From: Pseudarthrobacter siccitolerans
GTDB taxonomy: Bacteria; Actinomycetota; Actinomycetes; Actinomycetales; Micrococcaceae
Reading direction: 5' to 3'
Length of the DNA stretch: 64,000 nt
Assembly (NCBI RefSeq): GCF_001046895.1
Contig: NZ_CAQI01000044.1
Span: 62,001-126,000 of the forward strand
Notes under the pieces: generated by a model
What the model was told of the DNA's origin: nothing
The model's database searches: none
The model's input: the letters and a program-made list of their open reading frames with translations, nothing else
Position numbers and translations under genes: made by a program
Shown here: piece by piece, positions 8,515 to 17,186 of the stretch
Layout of the letters: every line of letters starts with the position of its first letter
Numbering within the stretch: the stretch's first letter is position 1

Positions 8515-9251
8515 GCCTCCCCACCGACCCCTGGACCACGTTCCTGGATGCATTCGGCCGAACGGATATCCCCACCATCACCGCCACTGAGCTGCTGCTG
8601 GTGGTGTGCGTCGCCACTGCCTTGGCAATCCCCCGCCGTTCCTGGCGGTACGTGGGCCTGCTCGCCACCGCCACCCATGAACTGGGACACGCCGTCGCTG
8701 CTGTCACCAGCGGACAGCGGCTCTCCGGCATCCGGCTCAGGTTTGACCATTCAGGCACCACCACCACCTACAGCCGGAGCAAGCTTGCCACCGCCTGGTC
8801 CTGCTTCTGGGGCTACCCCGTGCCCGCCCTGGTTGGCGCAGCATTTGCATGGTGCGGATTTAATGGATGGGGGCCGGCTGTGATTGCTGCAAGTGCCGTG
8901 GCCCTGGCCGCCACCCTGATGTTCCTCCGCAACGCCGCAGGCTTCCTGATCACCACTGGAGCGATCCTTGGCTGCATTGCGCTGATTTTCCTGGTTCCTG
9001 CAGCGTTTGCCGGCCACGTAACAGTCATTCTGGGCCTGGTACTCCTGGTCGGTGCGGTACGGGACCTTTGCAAGCTCACCCATGTCCACCTGCGCCGGAG
9101 GGACAGGCTTGCCACGTCCGACGCCTACTTGCTGTACCGCGCGACGGCGGTCCCCTCCGGCGTCTGGATCCTCCTGTTTGCTGCCCTGGTGGCCGGATCC
9201 TGGCTGGCGGCCTGGCAGCCAATCTCAGCAATCCTGCGGCAGGGCGCATAG
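8511..9251 (+). CDS. M50-like membrane metallopeptidase
   Basis: 246 aa integral membrane protein with about six hydrophobic segments. The zinc motif is HELGH (in ATATHELGHAVAA, about residue 62) at the end of the second helix, as in site-2 proteases. After it, TSGQRLSGIRL and a YSRS segment resemble the short M50B family found in Actinobacteria. The third zinc ligand is not a clear NPDG motif. Start GTG 8,511 overlaps a tiny upstream frame. The next gene begins 9 bp after the stop. Confidence 0.8.
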   Translation: MSLPTDPWTTFLDAFGRTDIPTITATELLLVVCVATALAIPRRSWRYVGLLATATHELGHAVAAVTSGQRLSGIRLRFDHSGTTTTYSRSKLATAWSCFWGYPVPALVGAAFAWCGFNGWGPAVIAASAVALAATLMFLRNAAGFLITTGAILGCIALIFLVPAAFAGHVTVILGLVLLVGAVRDLCKLTHVHLRRRDRLATSDAYLLYRATAVPSGVWILLFAALVAGSWLAAWQPISAILRQGA

Positions 9252-9260
9252 GGTGGTTTT

Positions 9261-10352
9261 ATGAGCCAGGAAACGGACAGCACCCAGCAGACGGCAAGTG
9301 GCAAACCCGCCGGGCACAGCACCCGCGGCGCCTACGTAACGGGCGGCGCGGAGTTCAACCGCGACACCAACTACATCGAAGACCGGATCACGGCCGACGG
9401 CAGGCCCGGCCCCAAAGGAGAACCCGGTTGGCCGGTTGAGGCCGGACGCTACCGCCTTATTGCGGCACGGGCCTGCCCCTGGGCCAACCGGACTGTGATT
9501 GTCCGGCGCCTCCTGGGGCTTGAGGATGCGATTTCCCTTGGCCAGCCCGGCCCCACCCACGACGCCCGGTCCTGGACGTTTGACCTGGACCCCGGCGGCC
9601 TGGATCCGGTCCTGGGCATTGAACGCCTCCAGCAGGCCTTTTTCAAAAGGTTCCCGGGCTACCCCCGCGGAATCACTGTCCCTGCGATCGTGGACGTCAC
9701 AACCGGTGAGGTGGTCACCAATAATTTTCCGCAGATCACGCTGGACTTTTCCACCGAATGGACCCGGTTCCACCGGCCCGGCGCACCCCTGCTGTACCCC
9801 GGCCATCTCCGGGACGAGATCGACCAGGTCAACAAGCGGGTGTTCACCGAGGTCAATAACGGTGTGTACCGCTGCGGCTTCGCCGGTTCGCAGGAAGCCT
9901 ATGACGCTGCCTATGAACGGCTCTGGACGGCCATGGACTGGCTGGAAGAGCGCCTTTCCCGGCAGCGGTACCTGGTGGGCGACACCATCACCGAAGCAGA
10001 CGTGCGGCTGTTCACCACCCTGGCCCGGTTCGATGCCGTCTACCACGGCCACTTCAAATGCAACCGGCAGAAACTCAGTGAGATGCCGGCACTGTGGGGA
10101 TATGCCCGCGACCTCTTCCAGACTCCCGGATTCGGGGACACCATCGACTTTGTCCAGATCAAGCAGCACTACTACATCGTGCACGAAGACATTAATCCCA
10201 CGGGGATCGTTCCCGCCGGCCCCGCGCTTGGCGGATGGCTTGAACCTCACGGGAGGGAGTCACTGGGGGGAAGGCCATTCGGAGACGGAACGCCGCCTGG
10301 GCCGGTGAAGCCCGGTGAGGAAGTTGCGCCGGGGCACGGCGCTACTTCCTGA
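9261..10352 (+). CDS. Glutathionyl-hydroquinone reductase-type protein (GST superfamily, YqjG/ECM4-like)
   Basis: 363 aa. Omega-class GST fold with catalytic ACPWANR (Cys near residue 72, in the place of the family's CPWA motif) in a thioredoxin-like domain. A helical domain follows with RLWTAMDWLEERLSRQRYLV, DTITEADVRLFTTLARFD and HFKCNRQ. E. coli YqjG reduces glutathionyl-hydroquinones; actinobacteria make mycothiol instead, so the natural substrate is probably a mycothiol adduct (inference). A proline/glycine-rich tail of about 40 residues beyond the usual end is unremarkable. Start: ATG 9,261 with GGGTGG upstream. Confidence 0.88.
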   Translation: MSQETDSTQQTASGKPAGHSTRGAYVTGGAEFNRDTNYIEDRITADGRPGPKGEPGWPVEAGRYRLIAARACPWANRTVIVRRLLGLEDAISLGQPGPTHDARSWTFDLDPGGLDPVLGIERLQQAFFKRFPGYPRGITVPAIVDVTTGEVVTNNFPQITLDFSTEWTRFHRPGAPLLYPGHLRDEIDQVNKRVFTEVNNGVYRCGFAGSQEAYDAAYERLWTAMDWLEERLSRQRYLVGDTITEADVRLFTTLARFDAVYHGHFKCNRQKLSEMPALWGYARDLFQTPGFGDTIDFVQIKQHYYIVHEDINPTGIVPAGPALGGWLEPHGRESLGGRPFGDGTPPGPVKPGEEVAPGHGATS

Positions 10353-10384
10353 AGGAAAGCGGTTTCTCGCTTTAGACTGACGGG

Positions 10385-11494
10385 ATGCAGATTTCTCAAG
10401 GCTTTGTAGCGCCCGGTTTCGCAAATGTACAGGAGTTGTTCGAATCCCTCCTGGCCGAGGACCCGCAGTACAGTGCGCAACTGGCCGCGTACCGGAACGG
10501 GGCCCAAGTGGTCCAGCTTGCCGGCGGCCCGGACATGGACCAGGAAACCATCACGGGTGCCTACTCCTGCTCCAAGGGAGTGGCCGCCATGGTCATCGCA
10601 CTCCTGGTCCAGGACGGTTTGCTTGACCTTGACGCCCCCGTGGCGAAGTACTGGCCCGAGTTCGCTGTCCATGGCAAGGACCGGCTCCTGGTGCGGCAGG
10701 CGTTGTCCCACCAGGCCGGCCTCATGGGGGTGGAGGGCGGGTTCGCCCTGGATGAGTTCACCACTGCTGAGGCTGCTGCCCGGCTGGCCGCGGCGCAGCC
10801 CTCCTGGCAGCCCGGCCGGCAGTTCGGCTACCACGCACTGACCATTGGAATCATCATGGAGGAACTGTGCCGCCGCACGGCGGGGGAATCCCTGCAAAGC
10901 ATCTATGACCGGCGGATCCGGACAGCGCTGGGCATCGACTTCTTCCTCGGCCTCCCCGCAGAGCTGGAGCCCCGTTACCGGGATGTCCTTTACACCGCGG
11001 CTGCGGACGAGCCGTGGGTCGATCCCCTGAGCCTCGAGGGACTGAACAGCAACGCACCCGTCAGCACCATCATGGAACTGCCCAATATCCGCAGCGTCCG
11101 GAGCGCAGGTATGTCCGCTGCCGGCGGGGTGGGCTCCGCGGAGGGACTGGCCCGGCTTTACGCGGCGGCCACCACGGGAGTTGACGGCACGCAGGGTTTC
11201 CTCACCCCACAGACACTGGAGCTGATGTCCCAGGAGCAGGTGTGGGGCCTGGACCGGTCATCCGGGCTGGACAACGCCTTCGCCGTGGTGTTTATGAAAC
11301 CGCATCCGTCCCGGAACTTCGGCAGCCACCGCGCGTTCGGCCACGAAGGAGCCAACGCCGCCCTCGGGTTCGCCGACCCCGCCTACGGCCTCGGTTTTGG
11401 TTACGTTCCACGGCGCGCGGAGGACGGGCGGACCCCCGGAAAGGCGCACCGGCTGGCTGCTGCCGTTCGCCGTTCAGCGGCTGTTTTGTCCTGA
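10385..11494 (+). CDS. Serine hydrolase, beta-lactamase/EstB-like family
   Basis: 369 aa cytoplasmic protein of the class C beta-lactamase fold. The nucleophile is in AYSCSKGVAAM (S-x-x-K, about residue 61), the second motif Tyr is in FGYHALTIG near residue 152, and the late FGHEGANAALGFADP replaces the KTG element (H-x-G form, near residue 320). There is no signal peptide, so an intracellular esterase or carboxypeptidase-like enzyme is likelier than a true beta-lactamase. TAGACT lies 6 bp before the ATG, so transcription may be leaderless. Confidence 0.87.
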   Translation: MQISQGFVAPGFANVQELFESLLAEDPQYSAQLAAYRNGAQVVQLAGGPDMDQETITGAYSCSKGVAAMVIALLVQDGLLDLDAPVAKYWPEFAVHGKDRLLVRQALSHQAGLMGVEGGFALDEFTTAEAAARLAAAQPSWQPGRQFGYHALTIGIIMEELCRRTAGESLQSIYDRRIRTALGIDFFLGLPAELEPRYRDVLYTAAADEPWVDPLSLEGLNSNAPVSTIMELPNIRSVRSAGMSAAGGVGSAEGLARLYAAATTGVDGTQGFLTPQTLELMSQEQVWGLDRSSGLDNAFAVVFMKPHPSRNFGSHRAFGHEGANAALGFADPAYGLGFGYVPRRAEDGRTPGKAHRLAAAVRRSAAVLS

Positions 11495-11574
11495 ACTGGC
11501 CGCCCGGCCCGATTTCTGCGGGGACCTGACCTGCGCCTTTGTGGTTGCGGACCAGGCACCCTAGTGTTGGCCGG

Positions 11575-12708
11575 ATGGGCAAATCTCAAGCACGACCGGC
11601 CGTCCGGTGGGCCGGGGGAACCCGATTCCTGAAGCAGGCAGTCGAAGGACTGTCCGCTGCGTTCGCTGCACAACGGCTGCAGTTGGCGGCAAAAGCGGCA
11701 CTGGCCGCAGGTCTCGCCTTCCTCATTGCCCCGCTGATGCCCGGCAGCGCGGCACACTATGCCTACTACGCGCCCCTGGGAGCCCTGGTGGCCATGTACC
11801 ACAACGTTGCGGGCTCGGTCCGGCAGGGCGTGCAGGCCCTCACCGGGCTGGCCGTGGGCATCGGGCTCGCCGTGATCCTGGTGAATATTACCGACCCCTC
11901 ACCACTGACGGTGGCCATCTTTATGGGGATAGGGGTGCTGCTGGGCGGTTTGCCGGGCCTCGGCTCAGGCAGTGATTGGATTCCGACGGCGGCCCTGCTG
12001 GTCCTGCTGGTGGGCGGAAGCAATGCCGACGACTTTTCCTTCGGCTACCTGGTGCAGATGGGTGCCGGCGTCGCAGTGGGTATTGCCGTCAACTTCCTGG
12101 TCTTCCCCCCTCTGCACCTCAAAGCGGCGGCGGCGAGCCTGGACGACCTCCGCCTCGCCCTGGGCAGGCAGATGACGGACATGGGTACCGCGCTCAGGGA
12201 AGAGTGGCCGCCCGAGCACGAAGAATGGTCGCGCCGTTCGGACGAGCTGGCCTCGGCCACCCGCTCGGTCCGGCACCTCGTCAAGGAGGCCGACGCCAGC
12301 CGAAGGGCCAACCCCCGGCGCAAGCTCCATCCACGCGACATCGATCTGGATTACCAGAATCTTCGGCAACTGGAGCGGGTCTCGTTCCACGTCCAGGACA
12401 TGACCGACGTCCTGTCCGACGTGATCTGGGAAAGCGATGTGCCGTACACCGTCCCCCTGCAGGACAACCTTCCGCTGGCCGACGCCATCACCGCAACAGG
12501 GGAACTGCTGTGCTCCTTCAGCAACGAAGATCCGGACCGGCAGGCGGAGCGTTTCACGGCAGCCAAGGCGGCGGTGGAAGCCTGCATGGCAACCACCGCC
12601 GCCAGGGACGTGGACGAGGGCGCCGTTCCGGCCTCGGAGTCGATCCTGCTCAGCCTGCACCGGATCCTGCGGTCCGTCCGTCCGGGCACCGAGTCCGCGG
12701 CGTCCTAA
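11575..12708 (+). CDS. FUSC-type / aromatic acid exporter family membrane protein
   Basis: 377 aa from ATG 11,575. About six hydrophobic segments lie in residues 25-180 (LAAGLAFLIAPLMPG, LGALVAMYHNVAGSVRQG, GIGVLLGGLPGLG, AALLVLLVGG), followed by a long soluble helical C-terminus. The G-S-V-R-Q-G-x-Q loop is typical of FUSC/ArAE half transporters, which act as dimers to export small aromatic or amphipathic compounds. TAGTGT sits 8-13 bases before the start. Its stop TAA overlaps the stop of the convergent MaoC gene. Confidence 0.82.
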   Translation: MGKSQARPAVRWAGGTRFLKQAVEGLSAAFAAQRLQLAAKAALAAGLAFLIAPLMPGSAAHYAYYAPLGALVAMYHNVAGSVRQGVQALTGLAVGIGLAVILVNITDPSPLTVAIFMGIGVLLGGLPGLGSGSDWIPTAALLVLLVGGSNADDFSFGYLVQMGAGVAVGIAVNFLVFPPLHLKAAAASLDDLRLALGRQMTDMGTALREEWPPEHEEWSRRSDELASATRSVRHLVKEADASRRANPRRKLHPRDIDLDYQNLRQLERVSFHVQDMTDVLSDVIWESDVPYTVPLQDNLPLADAITATGELLCSFSNEDPDRQAERFTAAKAAVEACMATTAARDVDEGAVPASESILLSLHRILRSVRPGTESAAS

Positions 12709-13628
12709 AGGACGGGCTGGAGCAAGGCAACGGAGCCGCTGAAATGCCGGCGGCCCGACCGGGGGTTCCAGGCTGTGAAATCGGAACGCTCCCATGTTCC
12801 GCCAGGACCCTGAACGGTGCTGATGTCCAGGGCCACCCGGCAGGGAAGGAACACCGGCGCCTCAAAGTCCACCTCCCAGCTGAAGGAATCCCCGCGGACA
12901 GCACCGACGTCGGCAAGCGCCCGGGAAGCCAGGTACATTCCGTGGGCGATGGAGCGGCGCATTCCCAAAGCCTTCGCCGAGAGCACGCTGAGGTGGATAG
13001 GGTTGAAGTCGCCGGACACGGCCGCGTAGGCCCGGCCGGTATCAACTCCAAGCTGCCACAGGGCTGTGGGGTCGGGGGCCTTGAAATCGGCCCGGACCGG
13101 CGCAGGCGACGGTTTGTCGATCCCGGGCAGGAAGACCCCCTTCGCGAGGTAGGTGGAGACACCCCGCCAGCAGGTCTCTGCCGACCCCGCCAGCCGCACT
13201 TCGCTGACCAGGTCCACCTGGGTGCCGGCCCGGTGACCGCGCAGGTTCTCCACCCGGGCCGTGATGTCCAGGGCGTCAGTGAAAAGCACCGGGGACCGTT
13301 GTTCCACCTGGTTCCGGAGGTGGATCATGCCGAGCAGCGGAAGCGGAAAGTCGTCCCGGTTCATCACGCTCATGGCGACGGGAAACGCGAGTGCGTGGAT
13401 GAAGCCGGCCGGCAGGACATCGCTGGCGGTCTCACCAATGAGGTGCTGGTAGGCAGTCAGGTTCCCGACGTCCACCGCCACCCCGCGGACCTCATGGCTT
13501 TCAGCCGGGAGGGCGGAACCGTCATGGGCCCCCAGGAGCCGCCGGCGGGCCGCCTGTGCCGCGGCATTGACGTACAGCTTGGAAAGCGACGGCATCTCCC
13601 CCAGGATCACCGGCTGCGCGGGCATCAT
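12705..13628 (-). CDS. MaoC-family (R)-hydratase/dehydratase
   Basis: 307 aa double hot-dog protein. The N-terminal half is a degenerate hot dog; the C-terminal half carries the hydratase signature YAAVSGDFNPIHLS (Asp and His catalytic, near residues 208-213) and RSIAHGMYLASRAL. It would hydrate 2-enoyl-thioesters to 3-hydroxyacyl-thioesters. The ATG overlaps the stop of the FabG-like gene, so hydratase, reductase and thiolase form one operon transcribed from the operator at 16,365. Confidence 0.9.
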   Translation of the reverse strand: MMPAQPVILGEMPSLSKLYVNAAAQAARRRLLGAHDGSALPAESHEVRGVAVDVGNLTAYQHLIGETASDVLPAGFIHALAFPVAMSVMNRDDFPLPLLGMIHLRNQVEQRSPVLFTDALDITARVENLRGHRAGTQVDLVSEVRLAGSAETCWRGVSTYLAKGVFLPGIDKPSPAPVRADFKAPDPTALWQLGVDTGRAYAAVSGDFNPIHLSVLSAKALGMRRSIAHGMYLASRALADVGAVRGDSFSWEVDFEAPVFLPCRVALDISTVQGPGGTWERSDFTAWNPRSGRRHFSGSVALLQPVL

Positions 13629-14965
13629 GCCCCCGCCAGGTTCTGTCCACAGACCCGCAGGACCTCGCCGTTGATCCCGCCGGCGGCGCTACTGGCGAAG
13701 AAGGCGATGGTTTCCGCCACGTCCGTGGGCTGCCCGCCCTGCTGCAGCGAATTCAGGCGCCGGCCCAACTCCCGCAAGGCAAAAGGTATCCGGGCGGTCA
13801 TCTCGGTTTCGATGAAGCCCGGGGCGACGGCGTTGATGGTTCCCCCTTGGGCAGTGATCAGCGGAGCGGTGGCCCGGACCATCCCCATCACGCCTCCCTT
13901 GGAAGCTGCATAGTTCGTCTGTCCCCGGTTGCCGGCGATGCCGCTGGTGGACGCCACCGAAACTATGCGGGGAGACCTGCCGAAGTGTTCCGAGGCGAGC
14001 AGGGCCTCGTTGATCCGCAGCTGCGCGGCAATGTTGATATCGATCACGGAACTCCAGCGGGACTCATCCATGTTGGCGAGGAGTTTGTCCCGGGTGATGC
14101 CGGCGTTGTGGATCATGATGTCGAGGCCCCCGTGCCGCTGCACCGCATGCTCCAGGATCCGTTGCCCTGCGTCCTCCCCGCTGATGTCCAACTGGAGGGC
14201 AGTGCCCTTGACCTCGTTGGCCACCGCGGCCAGATGATCACCGGCCGCCGGGATATCCACCAGCACCAGTGTGGCTCCGTCGCGGTGCAGGGTCCTGGCG
14301 ATGGCAGCACCGATCCCCCGCGCCGCCCCGGTGACGACGGCGACCCGTCCAGCCAGCGGTTTCCCGGCGTCTTCCGGAAGTTCCCCCGCGGTCGTCGATA
14401 CGGTCACGAACTGTCCGTCCACAAAGGCGGACCGGCCGGAGAGGAAGAACCGGACGGCCCCCAGCGTGCTGGGGCTTGTTGTCCCCACGTCCGGACCCAG
14501 GAGCACGCCGTTGCCCGTGGCGCCGGCACGCAGTTCCTTGGCCAGGGAGCGCAGGAATCCGTCTACTCCCTGCCGGGCGGCTGCCTGGGCAGGCGAGGCA
14601 GCGTCGGAAGCCGGCCTGGACACGGTGATGATCCGGCCTCCCGGGCTGAGGTCACGCAGGGAAGCCGCGGCGGCAAGAACCGGTTTTCCGAGGTCTTCCG
14701 GGCGTGCCACTTCATCCAGGACCAGGATGATGCCCCCGAGCTTCTCCCGGGGAACTGCATGCCTCCTGACGTCGAGGTCCCAGGACAGCAGTTCCGCAGC
14801 CAGGCTGTCGGCGCCGGCAGTATCACCCTGGACCACGATGGGCCCGGTGACCAGCGGCTGGCCGGGCTGGTAGCGGCGCAGGACTGCCGGCTGGGGCAGT
14901 CCGAGCTTCCTGGCCACATTCCTGCCCAGGCCGTGGTTAACGAGTTGTGCATATGTGTCAGTCAT
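13625..14965 (-). CDS. FabG4-like 3-oxoacyl-(ACP/CoA) reductase
   Basis: 446 aa from ATG 14,965 (MTDTYAQLVNHGLGRNVARK). This is the long, two-domain FabG4 type: residues 1-200 are a flavodoxin-like degenerate Rossmann domain without the nucleotide motif; residues about 208-446 are the catalytic SDR with VVTGAARGIGAAI, HNAGITRDK and S-x12-YAASKGG (Tyr near 353). Long FabG4 proteins from mycobacteria are NADH-dependent and prefer CoA substrates. Sits between thiolase (10-bp gap) and MaoC (4-bp overlap), together forming beta-oxidation steps 2-4. Confidence 0.9.
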   Translation of the reverse strand: MTDTYAQLVNHGLGRNVARKLGLPQPAVLRRYQPGQPLVTGPIVVQGDTAGADSLAAELLSWDLDVRRHAVPREKLGGIILVLDEVARPEDLGKPVLAAAASLRDLSPGGRIITVSRPASDAASPAQAAARQGVDGFLRSLAKELRAGATGNGVLLGPDVGTTSPSTLGAVRFFLSGRSAFVDGQFVTVSTTAGELPEDAGKPLAGRVAVVTGAARGIGAAIARTLHRDGATLVLVDIPAAGDHLAAVANEVKGTALQLDISGEDAGQRILEHAVQRHGGLDIMIHNAGITRDKLLANMDESRWSSVIDINIAAQLRINEALLASEHFGRSPRIVSVASTSGIAGNRGQTNYAASKGGVMGMVRATAPLITAQGGTINAVAPGFIETEMTARIPFALRELGRRLNSLQQGGQPTDVAETIAFFASSAAGGINGEVLRVCGQNLAGA

Positions 14966-14975
14966 CCGGTGCCCC

Positions 14976-16334
14976 CTACAGTGATTCCAGAACCGCGGCA
15001 ACGCCCAGGCCGCCGGCCGCACAGACCGACACCAGGCCCCTCGCGGGCCGGCCTTCCTGGCGGGCCTTGGCGTGCAGCGTCTTGGCCAGCGACGCGACGA
15101 TGCGGCCACCGGTCGCTGCGAAGGGGTGGCCGGCAGCGAGGGAGGAGCCGTGGACGTTCAGCCGCGACCGGTCAATGCTGCCGAACGCGCCGTCCAGGCC
15201 AAGCCTGGTCCGCCCGAAGTCCTCGTCCTCCCAGGCGGCGAGCATGCTCAGGACAGTGGACGCAAAGGCTTCATGGATCTCGAAGAAGTCAATGTCCGCC
15301 AAGGCGAGTCCTTGCCGGGCCAGCAGCCTGGGCACCGCGAAGACCGGCGCCATCAGCAGGCCGTCCTTGCCGTGCACAAAGTCCACTGCCGCAGCTTCAG
15401 CGTCCACCACAGCAGCAAGTTTGGGCAGGTCGCGGGCGTCGGCCCACTCCTCGGAGGCCAACAGTACGGTGGAAGCGCCGTCGGTCAGCGGAGTGGAGTT
15501 GCCGGCCGTCATGGTGGCGTCGGCGCCGAGGTTCTTCCCGAAGACCGGCTTGAGCCCTGCGAGCTTGTCCAGTGAAGTGTCAGGACGCAGATTCCCGTCG
15601 CGGGTCAGTCCGCGGTATGGGGTGATGAGGTCGTCAAAGAATCCGGCGTCGTAGGCCGCTGCCAGGTTGCGGTGGCTGTTGAGCGCCAGTTCGTCCTGCG
15701 CCTCACGGGAGACCTTCCACTGCGAGGTGGTGAGAGCCTGGTGTTCACCCATGGAAAGCCCGGTCCGCGGCTCCGACGTGCCGGGGGCCAGCGGGGCGAG
15801 GTCCTTGGGCCGGAGGCGGCTGAGGATCTGCAGCCGCTGCGGAAGGCTCCGGGCCCGGTTGAGGTCGAGGATGACTTCGCGAAGCCCTTCGCTGACCACC
15901 ACGGGTGCGTCGGAGGCGGAGTCCACACCGCCGGCGATACCCGAGTCAATCTGGCCCAGCTTGATCTTGTTGGCCAGGCCGACCACCGTCTCGAGCCCGG
16001 TGGCGCAGGCCTGCTGGAGGTCATAAGCGGGGGTCTCGGGTGACAAAGCGGAGCCGAGGACTGCTTCGCGGGTGAGGTTGAAGTCCCGGGAGTGCTTCAG
16101 GACGGCACCGGCGGCCACTTCCCCGATCCGCTCGTCCTGCAGGCCAAAGCGTGCAATCAGCCCGTCCAGGGCCGCCGTCAGCATGTCCTGGTTCGAGGAT
16201 TTGGCATAGGCCCCGCCGGCCCGGGCGAACGGGATCCTGTTGCCGCCAACAACGACTGCCCGGCGGAGGCCTGGGGCAGCTGCGGCGGTAGCGCCGGATT
16301 CGGGTCCGGCGGTGTTCTGTCCGTCAATGGACAT
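14976..16334 (-). CDS. Acetyl-CoA C-acyltransferase (thiolase, FadI/FadA-like)
   Basis: 452 aa. Nucleophile Cys in QQACATGLET (about residue 108), catalytic His in FFEIHEAFAST (about 350), GHPFAATGGR loop near 405 and second Cys in VSVCAAGGLG (about 434): all active-site blocks of a thiolase are present. First gene of the thiolase-FabG-MaoC operon. It is divergent from the TetR gene, with only 61 bp between the two starts holding a large palindrome. Confidence 0.93.
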   Translation of the reverse strand: MSIDGQNTAGPESGATAAAAPGLRRAVVVGGNRIPFARAGGAYAKSSNQDMLTAALDGLIARFGLQDERIGEVAAGAVLKHSRDFNLTREAVLGSALSPETPAYDLQQACATGLETVVGLANKIKLGQIDSGIAGGVDSASDAPVVVSEGLREVILDLNRARSLPQRLQILSRLRPKDLAPLAPGTSEPRTGLSMGEHQALTTSQWKVSREAQDELALNSHRNLAAAYDAGFFDDLITPYRGLTRDGNLRPDTSLDKLAGLKPVFGKNLGADATMTAGNSTPLTDGASTVLLASEEWADARDLPKLAAVVDAEAAAVDFVHGKDGLLMAPVFAVPRLLARQGLALADIDFFEIHEAFASTVLSMLAAWEDEDFGRTRLGLDGAFGSIDRSRLNVHGSSLAAGHPFAATGGRIVASLAKTLHAKARQEGRPARGLVSVCAAGGLGVAAVLESL

Positions 16335-16364
16335 GGATATCTCCTCGGGTCACGTGCGGTTACC

Positions 16365-16395
16365 GATACCCAGCGTACCTGATACGCTGGGTATC
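16365..16395. promoter_or_regulatory. Perfect 13-bp inverted repeat, operator for divergent TetR/thiolase genes
   Basis: GATACCCAGCGTA (16,365-16,377) and TACGCTGGGTATC (16,383-16,395) are perfect arms around a 5-bp spacer CCTGA. The right arm abuts the GTG start of the TetR gene and the left arm is 31 bp from the thiolase start. TetR regulators usually bind such palindromes; here binding would block both divergent transcripts and auto-regulate. An acyl-CoA inducer is the obvious guess but is not shown by sequence. Confidence 0.88.
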
Positions 16396-17085
16396 GTGAA
16401 CATCCAGCAAACCGGTTCCTCGCCCGCGTCCGCCGCCGTGAGTGGCGACGGCCGCGCGTCCCGTTGGCAGAGCCACCGGGAGGAACGGCGCCGCGAGCTG
16501 ATCAAGGCAGCCCGCCGGGCCGTGCACGCACTGGGCAGCGACGCCTCGATGGAGGACATCGCGGCTGCCGCCGGTACCTCCAAGTCCGTCTTCTACCGCT
16601 ATTTCGGCGACAAGGCAGGACTACAGCAGGCCGTCGGCGAGGTTGTCCTCAGCCGGATGCAGCACCGGATCCGGGAGGCTGCGCAGAGTGCCGACACTCC
16701 GCGCGAAGGTCTGCTGGCCATGGTCACCGCCTACCTGCAGATGGCCAGCACCAGCCCCAACGTCTACACCTTTGTGACCAGCCCTGCCGTCGACGCGGAC
16801 AGTGCCCGGGACCCCGGGGCGGGATCCGCCGCTTTGGGGCACTTCTTTGACGCCGTGGCGGAAATGATTGCCACGCCCATGCGCTCGCACCTGGGTGACG
16901 GCAAGGAAGCGGTCATCGGCTACTGGCCCAAAGCTGCCATCGGCATGGTGCGGAACGCGGGCGAACAGTGGCTCAGCACCCCCGATTCCCCTGCCAAGCC
17001 CGGCCAGGAAGCGATGGCGCTGCAGATCACCGACTGGCTCTGCGTCGGCATCGCCCCCGAGCTGTCAGCACCTGCCCGGACGTAA
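16396..17085 (+). CDS. TetR-family transcriptional repressor, fatty-acid module
   Basis: 229 aa from GTG 16,396. Residues about 35-80 hold the HTH (RRELIKAARRAVHALG ... SMEDIAAAAGTSKSVFYRYF), the classic TetR signature. The C-terminal ligand domain is of the type often annotated with fatty-acid degradation genes. A longer frame from 16,240 would read through the operator and into the thiolase 5' end and was rejected. The acyl-CoA dehydrogenase gene follows 101 bp downstream in the same direction. Confidence 0.9.
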   Translation: MNIQQTGSSPASAAVSGDGRASRWQSHREERRRELIKAARRAVHALGSDASMEDIAAAAGTSKSVFYRYFGDKAGLQQAVGEVVLSRMQHRIREAAQSADTPREGLLAMVTAYLQMASTSPNVYTFVTSPAVDADSARDPGAGSAALGHFFDAVAEMIATPMRSHLGDGKEAVIGYWPKAAIGMVRNAGEQWLSTPDSPAKPGQEAMALQITDWLCVGIAPELSAPART

Positions 17086-17186
17086 CGCCTCACCGCATCT
17101 CCGCAATGGTCCAAAGAACCCAAGCGGCAGCACCAGTGAGCCGCAGCACCACCACACATCTGTCAGCACCAACGAAGGACTACGAG

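Noticed and set aside
11976..13913. 645-codon open frame on the plus strand
   Set aside because: It is a shadow in high-GC DNA over the FUSC gene, MaoC and FabG; it has no start signal and a Gly/Arg/Pro-rich composition.
13847..15553. 568-codon open frame opposite FabG and thiolase
   Set aside because: Antisense shadow; the minus-strand proteins have full catalytic motifs.
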